Below are positions 1-5,932 of a DNA stretch of 14,803 bases, one piece after another (positions within the stretch are counted from its first letter, which is position 1; each line of letters opens with the position of its first letter). The notes below the pieces were generated by a model. It was not told the DNA's origin, ran no database searches, and was given only the letters and a program-made list of their open reading frames with translations. This DNA comes from Pseudorhodobacter antarcticus (GTDB lineage: Bacteria; Pseudomonadota; Alphaproteobacteria; Rhodobacterales; Rhodobacteraceae). A program made the position numbers and the translations under genes. The stretch covers positions 1 to 14,803 of the forward strand of contig CAMDHB010000044.1 of assembly GCA_945897655.1 (NCBI GenBank), written 5' to 3'.

Positions 1-308
1 GCTGGAATGGCCGCGCGTGAGCCGTTGAAGATGACATCCGTGCCCCGGTTCAGGGCGTCAAACTCGGATGTCCTGATGCCATAGCGCAGGCCGTGGGCGG
101 GCCATTCCAAGGCAAAGACCCCGGCGCTGCTGAGGAAGTCGAACTCGGCCGGCGGGACACCTTCGTAGGGTTCGGTTCCGGGCGAATCGGGGCGGGTTAT
201 GGTGCGGCGCGCCCAGTGCAATCCTGAGGATGCGGCGACGGCACCGGACAGAAGGGTGTCCTTGCCCACGCCCGAGGGGCCGACGACCGCAAAGACCCGG
301 CCCGTCAT
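1..308 (-). CDS. phnN: PhnN, ribose 1,5-bisphosphate phosphokinase (partial, C-terminus outside window)
   Basis: The first 102 codons are visible. In the C-P lyase pathway PhnN phosphorylates ribose 1,5-bisphosphate to PRPP, which returns the sugar to nucleotide metabolism. The translation begins MTGRVFAVVGPSGVGKDT, with a guanylate-kinase-like P-loop (GPSGVGKDT, residues 10-18), then a TITRPDSPGTE stretch (about 36-46) and the NGSRAAIP motif (about 95-102), both resembling E. coli PhnN as I recall it. The ATG at 308-306 overlaps the phnL stop in an ATGA arrangement, so it is the last visible gene of the phnGHIJKLN operon and probably translationally coupled to phnL. The gene runs off the left edge, so its full length and what follows it are unknown. 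Identification is firm from motif plus context. Confidence 0.93.
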   Translation of the reverse strand, partial: MTGRVFAVVGPSGVGKDTLLSGAVAASSGLHWARRTITRPDSPGTEPYEGVPPAEFDFLSSAGVFALEWPAHGLRYGIRTSEFDALNRGTDVIFNGSRAAIP

Positions 309-988
309 TGGGTGGGGCCCGGGGTGTAGGAGGTGACATCAACCAGCCGGTCACACAGCCGGGCGCGGGCGCCTTCGTCGTGGAAGATGCCGATGATCGC
401 GGCGCCGCGTGTCTTGGCGGCCTCGATCAGGGTCAGGACGACTTCACGATTGGTGGCGTCCAGGCTGGCGGTGGGTTCGTCCAGCAGCAGGGCGGGGTAG
501 GGGTGCACAAAGCCGCGCGCGATGTTGACGCGCTGCTGTTCGCCGCCCGAGAAAGTGGTGGGCGACAGGGACCACAGGCGTTCGGGGATGTTCAGTTGCG
601 CGAGCAGGGCTTCGGCGCGGGCACGGGCCTCAGCCACGGGGACGCCAAGGTTCAGCAGGGGTTCGGCGACGACATCGACGGTGGGTACGCGGGGGACAAC
701 GCGCAGGAACTGGCTGACATAGCCCAGGGTGCGGCGGCGCAGGGCGATGATATCTCGCGGGGCGGCGCGGGCCACGTCCAACCCGCCGACCATGATGGAG
801 CCGGAGGCCGCCAGATAGTTGCCCCAGATCATCCGCATCAAGGTGGACTTGCCTGACCCGGAGGCGCCAATAAGCCCGACACATTCGCCGGGTTCAACCG
901 ACAGGGCTGCCCCCTCCATCACCGGAATGACGGCGGCGCCCTGGTTGTGCAGGGTGAAGCTTTTGGAAAGATTGCTGATCTGGATCAT
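305..988 (-). CDS. phnL: PhnL, ABC-type ATPase subunit of the C-P lyase system
   Basis: A 227-residue ATP-binding-cassette protein, close to the E. coli PhnL length. Visible motifs are Walker A GASGSGKST (41-49), signature FSGGEQQR (146-153), Walker B ALLLDEPTASLD (166-177) and an H-loop histidine near 203 (GIFHD). PhnL has no membrane partner; with PhnG, PhnH and PhnI it is needed to form alpha-D-ribose 1-methylphosphonate 5-triphosphate from ATP and methylphosphonate, and it binds the PhnGHIJ core together with PhnK. The start ATG is 1 base after the phnK stop, and the stop overlaps the phnN start by 4 bases. It is distinguished from PhnK by its N-terminus (MIQISNLSKSFTLHNQG) and by its position just before phnN. 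Confidence 0.96.
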   Translation of the reverse strand: MIQISNLSKSFTLHNQGAAVIPVMEGAALSVEPGECVGLIGASGSGKSTLMRMIWGNYLAASGSIMVGGLDVARAAPRDIIALRRRTLGYVSQFLRVVPRVPTVDVVAEPLLNLGVPVAEARARAEALLAQLNIPERLWSLSPTTFSGGEQQRVNIARGFVHPYPALLLDEPTASLDATNREVVLTLIEAAKTRGAAIIGIFHDEGARARLCDRLVDVTSYTPGPTQ

Positions 989-989
989 A

Positions 990-1793
990 TCACACCTGCA
1001 GAACCGAGGACACCAAAAGCTGGGTATAGGCGTGCTGGGGGTCGTCCAGCACTTGGTCGGTCAGGCCGTGTTCGACGACATAGCCGCCTTTCATGACCAT
1101 CAATCGGTCGGCCAGCAGGCGCACCACGGCCAGATCATGGGTGACGATGATGGCCGACAGCCCCATTTCGCGCACCAACCCGCGCAACAGGTCCAGCAGG
1201 CGGGCCTGCACGGATACATCCAGACCGCCGGTCGGTTCGTCCATGAACACCAGCCGGGGGCCGGTGACCAGATTGCGGGCGATTTGCAGGCGCTGTTGCA
1301 TGCCGCCGGAAAAGCCCGAGGGGCGGTCGTCGATCCGGTCGGCAGAGATTTCGACCCGGCCCAGCCAGTCGATGGCCTGGGCGCGGATGTCGCCGTAGTG
1401 GCGGGCGCCGACGGCCATCAACCGCTCACCCACGTTCCCGCCCGCAGATATGCCCATCCGCAAGCCGTCGCGCGGGTTCTGGTGGACAAAGGCCCAGTCG
1501 GTACGGGCAAGGCGGCGGCGCTCAGCCTCGGCCATCTTGACGGTGTCGCGGGGGCCGGCGGCGGTGGCAAAGATCACCTCGCCGGTATCGGGGGCCAGGT
1601 GGCCTGCAAGGCAGGACAGAAGGGTGGATTTGCCAGAGCCGCTTTCGCCGACGATGCCCAGCACTTCGCCGGGGAACAGGTCAAACGACACGGCGTCGCA
1701 GCCGATGCGGGTGCCGTAGAATTTCGACAGGCCGCGCACCGACATCAGCGGGTCGGCTGTGGTGACGGTGGTGAAGGCGTTGGTGTCCATCAT
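990..1793 (-). CDS. phnK: PhnK, ABC-type ATPase of the C-P lyase core complex
   Basis: A 267-residue ABC ATPase. It has Walker A GESGSGKST (49-57), an FSGGMQQR signature, Walker B LVFMDEPTGGLD and a conserved C-terminus ending LLVSSVLQV. The segment GERLMAVGARHYGDIRA is very close to E. coli PhnK as I recall it. PhnK docks on the PhnGHIJ core at PhnJ and its ATPase cycle is thought to open the active site. Two adjacent ATG codons (1793-1791 and 1790-1788) follow a purine-rich GGGGGGAA. I chose the first because it overlaps the phnJ stop in an ATGA. A longer in-frame reading to 1856 exists but would run well into phnJ. About 15 residues precede the usual PhnK N-terminus, so a start at the internal Met17 cannot be fully excluded. 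Confidence 0.95.
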   Translation of the reverse strand: MMDTNAFTTVTTADPLMSVRGLSKFYGTRIGCDAVSFDLFPGEVLGIVGESGSGKSTLLSCLAGHLAPDTGEVIFATAAGPRDTVKMAEAERRRLARTDWAFVHQNPRDGLRMGISAGGNVGERLMAVGARHYGDIRAQAIDWLGRVEISADRIDDRPSGFSGGMQQRLQIARNLVTGPRLVFMDEPTGGLDVSVQARLLDLLRGLVREMGLSAIIVTHDLAVVRLLADRLMVMKGGYVVEHGLTDQVLDDPQHAYTQLLVSSVLQV

Positions 1794-2665
1794 TTCCCCC
1801 CTGCCAGCGGGGTGCCCAAGCGCCCGACATGGCCTGCGGCGCGTCTGCTGCCACAAAAATCGGTGTCCGAGCAGACGAACATCCGCGACCCCTGATCGTC
1901 GGTGATCACCTCATCCAGATAGCTGGCCGCCGCACCGCAGAGGTCGCAGGCGTGATCGGCTTTGGAGGCGACAAAGGGATAGTCGTCGAAATCAAGGCTG
2001 ATCGCTTCGGTATAGGGCGGCAGGGCGTAGATGCGCTGTTCGCGGCCTGCGCCGAACAGTTGGATCGCGGCGTTCCCGGCCAGTTTGGGGTTGTCAAACT
2101 TGGGGATGGGCGAAGGGTCCATGACATAGCGCCCCTCAACCTTGACCGGATAGTCATAGGAAGTGGCGATCTGCCCGTGCCGCGCGATGTCTTCGTAGAG
2201 TTTCACATGCATCAGGCCGTAATCCTCAAGCTCGTGCATCTTGCGGGTTTCGGTTTCGCGTGGTTCCAGAAAGCGCAGGGGTTCGGGGATGGGCACCTGG
2301 TAGACAAGGATCTGCCCTTCGGCCAAGGCAGTTTCGGGGATGCGGTGGCGGGTCTGGATGACGGTGGCCTCGGTGGTCGCCTCGGTCACGGCGACGCCTG
2401 CGGTGCGTTGAAAGAAGCGGCGGATGGATACGGCGTTGGTTGTATCATCGGCGCCTTGGTCGATGACCTTCAGGGTGTCTTCGGGCACCAGACAGGCGGC
2501 GGTCACCTGTACGCCACCAGTGCCCCAGCCGTAGGGCATGGGCATTTCGCGGCTGGCAAAGGGCACCTGATAGCCCGGGATTGCCACGCCTTTGAGGATG
2601 GCGCGGCGGATCATCGTCTTGGTTTGTTCATCAAGATAGGCGAAGTTATAGGCCTGTTCGGTCAC
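1790..2665 (-). CDS. phnJ: PhnJ, C-P lyase (radical SAM alpha-D-ribose 1-methylphosphonate 5-phosphate lyase)
   Basis: The catalytic subunit that breaks the carbon-phosphorus bond, releasing methane (or another alkane) and ribose 1,2-cyclic phosphate 5-phosphate. The protein is 291 residues against 281 in E. coli. Cysteines at 240, 243, 265 and 271 correspond to E. coli Cys241, 244 and 266 (4Fe-4S ligands) and Cys272 (thiyl radical), and Gly31 in VAIPGYQVPF corresponds to the glycyl radical site Gly32. All key residues are therefore present. The start is GTG at 2665-2663, preceded by GGAG at 8-base spacing. A longer ATG reading from 2728 adds about 21 non-conserved residues and would overlap the opposite-strand small gene. 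The stop overlaps phnK by 4 bases. Unlike its neighbours, phnJ is separated from the upstream gene phnI by 286 bases. Confidence 0.97.
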   Translation of the reverse strand: MTEQAYNFAYLDEQTKTMIRRAILKGVAIPGYQVPFASREMPMPYGWGTGGVQVTAACLVPEDTLKVIDQGADDTTNAVSIRRFFQRTAGVAVTEATTEATVIQTRHRIPETALAEGQILVYQVPIPEPLRFLEPRETETRKMHELEDYGLMHVKLYEDIARHGQIATSYDYPVKVEGRYVMDPSPIPKFDNPKLAGNAAIQLFGAGREQRIYALPPYTEAISLDFDDYPFVASKADHACDLCGAAASYLDEVITDDQGSRMFVCSDTDFCGSRRAAGHVGRLGTPLAGGK

Positions 2666-2673
2666 TTGCGGGG

Positions 2674-2677
2674 CTCC
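2674..2677 (-). promoter_or_regulatory. Ribosome binding site that decides the phnJ GTG start
   Basis: GGAG on the minus strand lies 8 bases before the GTG at 2665. It supports the GTG start over the upstream in-frame ATG at 2728. It also shows that phnJ has its own ribosome entry site, unlike phnI, phnK, phnL and phnN, whose starts overlap or abut the preceding stop codon. Confidence 0.7.
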
Positions 2678-2715
2678 GTCATTGGGCCTTTGGGCAAAAG
2701 CGGAAAGGGGCGGGA

Positions 2716-2949
2716 ATGGGATATGCAATCGTTGCGGCGGTTCTGGTCTTGGGTGGTCTGATTTGGTGGCGCAGACGTGCAGTCGGGGGTCGTGGCACGG
2801 CGGCAGCCAGCAGCGATGGTGGCACGGGATGGGCCTATGTTTCGGACGGTGGTTCTGGGCGAAAGGATGGCACTGATGCTTCGCCTGCCGACACCGATGG
2901 TCAGTCCGGGGGCGATTCGGGTGGTGGCGATGGTGGGGGCGGTGACTAG
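2716..2949 (+). CDS. Small putative membrane protein with Gly/Asp-rich tail, on the strand opposite the phn operon
   Basis: A 77-codon open frame that fills the phnI-phnJ gap: it ends 2 bases before the phnI stop position and starts 50 bases from the phnJ start. The protein starts MGYAIVAAVLVLGGLIWW, a clear single membrane segment (about residues 3-18), followed by WRRRAVGGRG, a positive cluster that would stay in the cytoplasm. The remaining half is low complexity, rich in Gly, Ser and Asp, and ends GGDSGGGDGGGGD. A purine-rich GGAAAGGGG lies 5-13 bases before the ATG as a possible ribosome binding site. A weak promoter-like pair (TTGTTC at 2624-2629, TATAGG at 2647-2652, 17-base spacer) lies inside phnJ. 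I do not recognise a named family and assign no function. The competing minus-strand frame in this gap is rich in Thr, Arg and Pro and looks like a shadow. Moderate confidence that it is real. Confidence 0.6.
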   Translation: MGYAIVAAVLVLGGLIWWRRRAVGGRGTAAASSDGGTGWAYVSDGGSGRKDGTDASPADTDGQSGGDSGGGDGGGGD

Positions 2950-2951
2950 GG

Positions 2952-4034
2952 TCATTCGGCAGCCCTTTTGGACGCCAGCGCCTCGGCCCGCAGTTTCCGG
3001 ACCATTTCCAGTTCGGCCTGAAAATCCACGTAGTGGGGCAGTTTGATATGTTCCAAGAATCCGGTCGCCTGAATATTGTCAGAGTGCATCAGGACAAACT
3101 CCTCGTCCTGGGCCGGGGCGCCCGAATAGTCTTCGCCCAACTCCTTCCAGCGCAGGGCGCGGTCGACCAGTGACATCGCAATCGCCTTGCGTTCGGTTTG
3201 ACCAAAGACCAGACCGTAGCCGCGCGTGAACTGTGGCGGTTCGGTCTTGCTGCCCTTGAACTGGTTGACGGTTTCGCATTCGGTCAGTTCAATCTCGCCG
3301 ATCTCAACGGCAAAGCCCAATTCGGGGATGTCCATTTCAACGGCCACGGTGCCAATGCGGAGTTCGCCAACAAAGGCATGGGTGCGGCCATAGCCGCGCT
3401 GGGTGGAATAGGCCATCGACAGGATGAAGCCTTCGTCCCCCCGCGTGATGGCCTGTAGGCGCAGGGCGCGGCTGGCGGGCAGTTCCATCGGTTCGCGGGT
3501 CAGGTCAGAGGGGGTGTCGTTGCCAGCCGGTTCCGACTGGATTAGACCGTCACGGCCCAGCATGCCGGTGACATGCGGCACGGGTTCCATGATGGCGGGG
3601 GCGGTGGGGGCGGAAGGCACCTCGCCCTCAGCCGCCAGTTTGAAGTCAAGCAGGCGGTGGGTGTAGTCGAAGGTCGGGCCAAGGATCTGGCCGCCCGGCA
3701 GATCCTTGAACGTGGCCGAGATGCGGCGGGTGACGGCCATGTTGGCAGTTTCAACCGGGTGGGAGGCACCCAGACGCGGCAGGGTGGTGCGGTAGGCGCG
3801 GATCAGGAAAATAGCCTCGATCAGATCGCCGCGCGATTGTTTGATGGCAAGGGCGGCAAGGTCGGGGTCGTGCAGCGACCCTTCGGCCATGACGCGGTTG
3901 ACGGCCAAGGCCAGTTGGCTGCGAATCTGGGCGACGGACAGTTCGGCGATAGTGGTGTCGCCACGGCGTTCTTCGGCCAGCCAGGCATGGGCGGCGTCGA
4001 TGGCGCGTTCGCCCCCTTTGACGGCGACATACAT
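2952..4034 (-). CDS. phnI: PhnI, nucleosidase subunit of the C-P lyase core complex
   Basis: A 360-residue protein, close to E. coli PhnI (354). PhnI displaces adenine from ATP with phosphonate, forming ribose 1-phosphonate 5-triphosphate with help from PhnG, PhnH and PhnL; alone it is a purine nucleosidase. The N-terminus MYVAVKGGERAIDAAHAWLA and the C-terminal GFLEHIKLPHYVDFQAELEM are typical of the family. His329 and His334 correspond to the E. coli metal-binding His328 and His333 at the PhnI/PhnJ interface. The start forms TGATG with the phnH stop, a 1-base overlap. The following gene phnJ is unusually far away, with a small opposite-strand frame in between. Confidence 0.96.
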   Translation of the reverse strand: MYVAVKGGERAIDAAHAWLAEERRGDTTIAELSVAQIRSQLALAVNRVMAEGSLHDPDLAALAIKQSRGDLIEAIFLIRAYRTTLPRLGASHPVETANMAVTRRISATFKDLPGGQILGPTFDYTHRLLDFKLAAEGEVPSAPTAPAIMEPVPHVTGMLGRDGLIQSEPAGNDTPSDLTREPMELPASRALRLQAITRGDEGFILSMAYSTQRGYGRTHAFVGELRIGTVAVEMDIPELGFAVEIGEIELTECETVNQFKGSKTEPPQFTRGYGLVFGQTERKAIAMSLVDRALRWKELGEDYSGAPAQDEEFVLMHSDNIQATGFLEHIKLPHYVDFQAELEMVRKLRAEALASKRAAE

Positions 4035-4603
4035 CAGACAGCCTCCACTTTTGTGCTGCGGGGCAGGGCTGCCACGCGGTTGCCGCAGGTCAGGTAGGTG
4101 TCAAAGCCCAAGGGGAAGAGAGCGCGGTTGGCTTGGAACGCCGCTGTTTCGGGCAGGGACAGATGGGCGTGGGTGGCGATGCCCGGGCCAGTCAGGCGGG
4201 GGCCGGTGGTGGTGAGGGTGGGCATTTCGACGATCAGGGTGGCGGAGCGGTCGGGATAATCGGGTAGGCCCACGGCAAAGCGGTGGGTTGGGGTCAGATC
4301 GGCCCAGCTGCCCAAGGCGAACTGGGCGTCGGGGGCTGCGACCAGCGGCGCACCGGTGTGGAAGGTGATCCAGTCACGGACCAGTGGCGTGTCGAAGGAG
4401 GGGCCAACATGCAGGGGCGTCGTGCCGTCGCACAGCGTCAGGACCAGAACGCCTGCCGCGATGGAGACGGGGGCGGGGGGTGCGGCGCCGTCCAGTGTCC
4501 AGATCGTGCCGGGGCGTGCCATCGCCTCCAACGCGGCGCGAAAGGCGCGGGCGGATTGCTGGGGGGCGGTGGCAAAGCCGCCAAGCAGGGCTTCGGGTGT
4601 CAT
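4034..4603 (-). CDS. phnH: PhnH, C-P lyase core complex subunit
   Basis: A 189-residue protein of the usual PhnH length. PhnH is a structural subunit, related in fold to pyridoxal-phosphate transferases but without the cofactor, and is needed with PhnG, PhnI and PhnL for the nucleosidase step. Family-like stretches are FRAALEAMARPGTIW near residues 21-35 and FPLGFDTYLTCGNRVAALPRST at the C-terminus. It overlaps phnG by 4 bases (ATGA) and phnI by 1 base (TGATG), so it sits tightly inside the operon. No catalytic motif is expected. Confidence 0.94.
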   Translation of the reverse strand: MTPEALLGGFATAPQQSARAFRAALEAMARPGTIWTLDGAAPPAPVSIAAGVLVLTLCDGTTPLHVGPSFDTPLVRDWITFHTGAPLVAAPDAQFALGSWADLTPTHRFAVGLPDYPDRSATLIVEMPTLTTTGPRLTGPGIATHAHLSLPETAAFQANRALFPLGFDTYLTCGNRVAALPRSTKVEAV

Positions 4604-5064
4604 GCGTTCTCTCCCCTCACAAGAGTGAAGAATTCCACCTTGGTTGCGGCGGCCTTGGTGGCGCGTAGGGCGCGGGCGGCGGATTCGTCGGATTGCAGGG
4701 AGGTCAGGATTTGGGTCTGTGTTGCGTCGGCCTGATCGGTTTGCATCAGTGCATCAACCACGGCGGCGCGCAGGGCGTGGCCTTTGTCGCGGCCCTGCAC
4801 ATGGGCATGGCCTATGGCGCCATTGTCCAGCCGCACGGTGCAGCGGGTTACGGTCATCTCACCCAGGTTGAAGGGCTGGCCGGTGCCGCCCGTGCGGCCA
4901 CGGACCATGACGGCCCCAACCTCGGGGCCGCGCAGGATGGTGTGGGGCGGGACATCGGGCAGCAGGGCGTGCAGCCGCGCGGGGGCACTGCGGGCGAGCA
5001 GGCCCATCCAGCCCTGACGTTGTTTCTGATCGGGTAAAACGGTTGTCATCTGGGGTTCCGACAT
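4600..5064 (-). CDS. phnG: PhnG, C-P lyase core complex subunit; first gene of the phnGHIJKLN operon
   Basis: A 154-residue protein matching PhnG length and pattern: QRQGWMGLLARSAPARLHAL, then FNLGEMTVTRCTVRL and GHAHVQGRDKGHALRAAVVDALMQ. PhnG is a small subunit of the PhnGHIJ core and is needed with PhnH, PhnI and PhnL in the first catalytic step. It is the first gene after the divergent promoter region shared with phnF. The start at 5064 has no clear ribosome binding site; an alternative Met five codons downstream (5049) has a weak GGA about 8-9 bases upstream and could be the true start. The stop overlaps the phnH start in an ATGA. Confidence 0.93.
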   Translation of the reverse strand: MSEPQMTTVLPDQKQRQGWMGLLARSAPARLHALLPDVPPHTILRGPEVGAVMVRGRTGGTGQPFNLGEMTVTRCTVRLDNGAIGHAHVQGRDKGHALRAAVVDALMQTDQADATQTQILTSLQSDESAARALRATKAAATKVEFFTLVRGENA

Positions 5065-5073
5065 CTTGCAAAC

Positions 5074-5101
5074 TTGTCTAATTCGCTATACAACTAGACA
5101 A
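5074..5101. promoter_or_regulatory. Inverted repeat in the phnG/phnF divergent region, probable PhnF operator
   Basis: Arms TTGTCTAATT (5074-5083) and AACTAGACAA (5092-5101) are inverted with 9 of 10 matches and an 8-base AT-rich spacer CGCTATAC. The site lies 10 bases upstream of phnG and 47 bases upstream of phnF, in the only AT-rich stretch between two divergent genes. GntR/UTRA regulators bind such sites and often autoregulate. That PhnF binds here and controls both directions is inference. No convincing -35/-10 pair could be fixed by eye. Confidence 0.6.
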
Positions 5102-5124
5102 CTACTAACGAGGGAGTCGCGGAT

Positions 5125-5145
5125 TTGCACGTGAAATTTGTGTAA
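5125..5145 (+). other. Possible leader minicistron ahead of phnF
   Basis: TTG at 5125 is preceded by AGGGAG (5111-5116) at 8-base spacing and opens a six-codon frame (fMet-His-Val-Lys-Phe-Val) ending in TAA at 5143-5145. The phnF ATG follows after only 3 bases, in the same frame, and has no ribosome binding site of its own. Translation of phnF by reinitiation after this short frame is one reading; leaderless translation is another. Such a short frame may be chance. Confidence 0.3.
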
Positions 5146-5148
5146 CAG

Positions 5149-5859
5149 ATGGCCCGGAGTTCAGTTTGGTCGGTGATCGCGGATGCATTGACGGCGGAAA
5201 TCGTGGGTGGGGGCTATGGCCCGGGTATGAAGTTGCCGACTGAGGCACAGTTGGCTTTGCGGTTCGCGGTGAACCGGCACACGGTACGGCGGGCCCTGGC
5301 CAGCCTGTCCGAGGCCGGGATGGTAACGGCGCGGCAGGGGGCCGGGGTGTTTGTCACCACGGTGCCGACGGAATATCCGCTGGGCCGCCGGGTGCGGTTT
5401 CACCAGAATGTGCTCGCGTCGGGGCGGACCCCCTCGCGCCGGATCCTGCGGATGGAGACGCGGCCCGCCAGTGTGCCCGAGGCCGAGGCATTGGGCCTGG
5501 ACCCCGGCAGCCTGGTGCATCTGGTCGAAGGGGTTTCCCTGGCGGATGATCTGCCGGTGGGGCTGTTCCGGTCGGTCGTTCCGGCAGCCCGGTTCCCGAG
5601 CTTTCCCGAGGCAATGCAACGGTTGGGGTCGATCACGGCGGCTTTGGTGGAGCAGAGCGTGGCCGATTACACCCGGGCCAGCACGCGGTTGACTGCGAAA
5701 CTGGCGGATGCCGTTCAGGCTGGGCAGTTGCAGGTGCCGCAGGGGGCGCCCCTGTTGCGTTCGATCACGGTCAATCAGGATGTGGGCGGCATTCCGGTGG
5801 AATACGGTGTCACGCATTTTGTGGGGGACCGCGTCACTTTGACCGTCATTCCGGAATAA
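5149..5859 (+). CDS. phnF: PhnF, GntR/HutC-family transcriptional regulator of phosphonate genes
   Basis: A 236-residue regulator. Residues 1-70 form a GntR winged helix: VWSVIADALTAEI, the LPTE motif (29-32), the recognition-helix region NRHTVRRALASL (42-53) and the wing ARQGAGVFVT (61-70). Residues from about 80 to 235 fit the UTRA ligand-binding domain (LGLDPGSLVHLVEGVSLADD, then VEYGVTHFVGDRVTL). PhnF proteins usually repress phn or phosphate-related transport genes until a ligand binds. The gene is divergent from phnG and followed by phnM on the same strand. An in-frame TAA immediately upstream fixes the start at ATG 5149 or later. No ribosome binding site precedes it; see the leader frame at 5125. 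Confidence 0.93.
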   Translation: MARSSVWSVIADALTAEIVGGGYGPGMKLPTEAQLALRFAVNRHTVRRALASLSEAGMVTARQGAGVFVTTVPTEYPLGRRVRFHQNVLASGRTPSRRILRMETRPASVPEAEALGLDPGSLVHLVEGVSLADDLPVGLFRSVVPAARFPSFPEAMQRLGSITAALVEQSVADYTRASTRLTAKLADAVQAGQLQVPQGAPLLRSITVNQDVGGIPVEYGVTHFVGDRVTLTVIPE

Positions 5860-5877
5860 CTGTCACCTGTTCGTTGC

Positions 5878-5904
5878 GTAATTGAGTTATCCACAGCCAA
5901 TTAC
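5878..5904. promoter_or_regulatory. Inverted repeat enclosing a DnaA-box-like 9-mer, upstream of phnM
   Basis: Arms GTAATTG (5878-5884) and CAATTAC (5898-5904) are a perfect 7-bp inverted repeat with a 13-base spacer; arm centres are 20 bases apart, about two helical turns. The spacer holds TTATCCACA (5887-5895), an exact match to the DnaA-box consensus. The site lies between the phnF stop and the phnM start (73-base gap). It may be an operator for phnM or a hairpin in the phnF-phnM transcript; which protein binds is unknown. Confidence 0.45.
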
Positions 5905-5932
5905 ACCCAAACCCTGCGTATCGGACCCTGCC

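Noticed and set aside
819..2761. Two long plus-strand frames (819-1895 and 1829-2761) opposite phnK and phnJ
   Set aside because: Both mirror highly conserved phn genes and have no ribosome binding site or domain of their own.
2662..2955. Minus-strand 97-codon frame filling the phnI-phnJ gap, colinear with the operon
   Set aside because: Its product is rich in Thr, Arg, Pro and Ser, with no hydrophobic or domain pattern, and it overlaps the starts and stops of both neighbours. The plus-strand frame in the same gap looks far more protein-like.
5887..5895. DnaA-box match as a sign of a replication origin
   Set aside because: Only one box is present, with no cluster, no AT-rich unwinding element and no dnaA, parA or repABC genes nearby.
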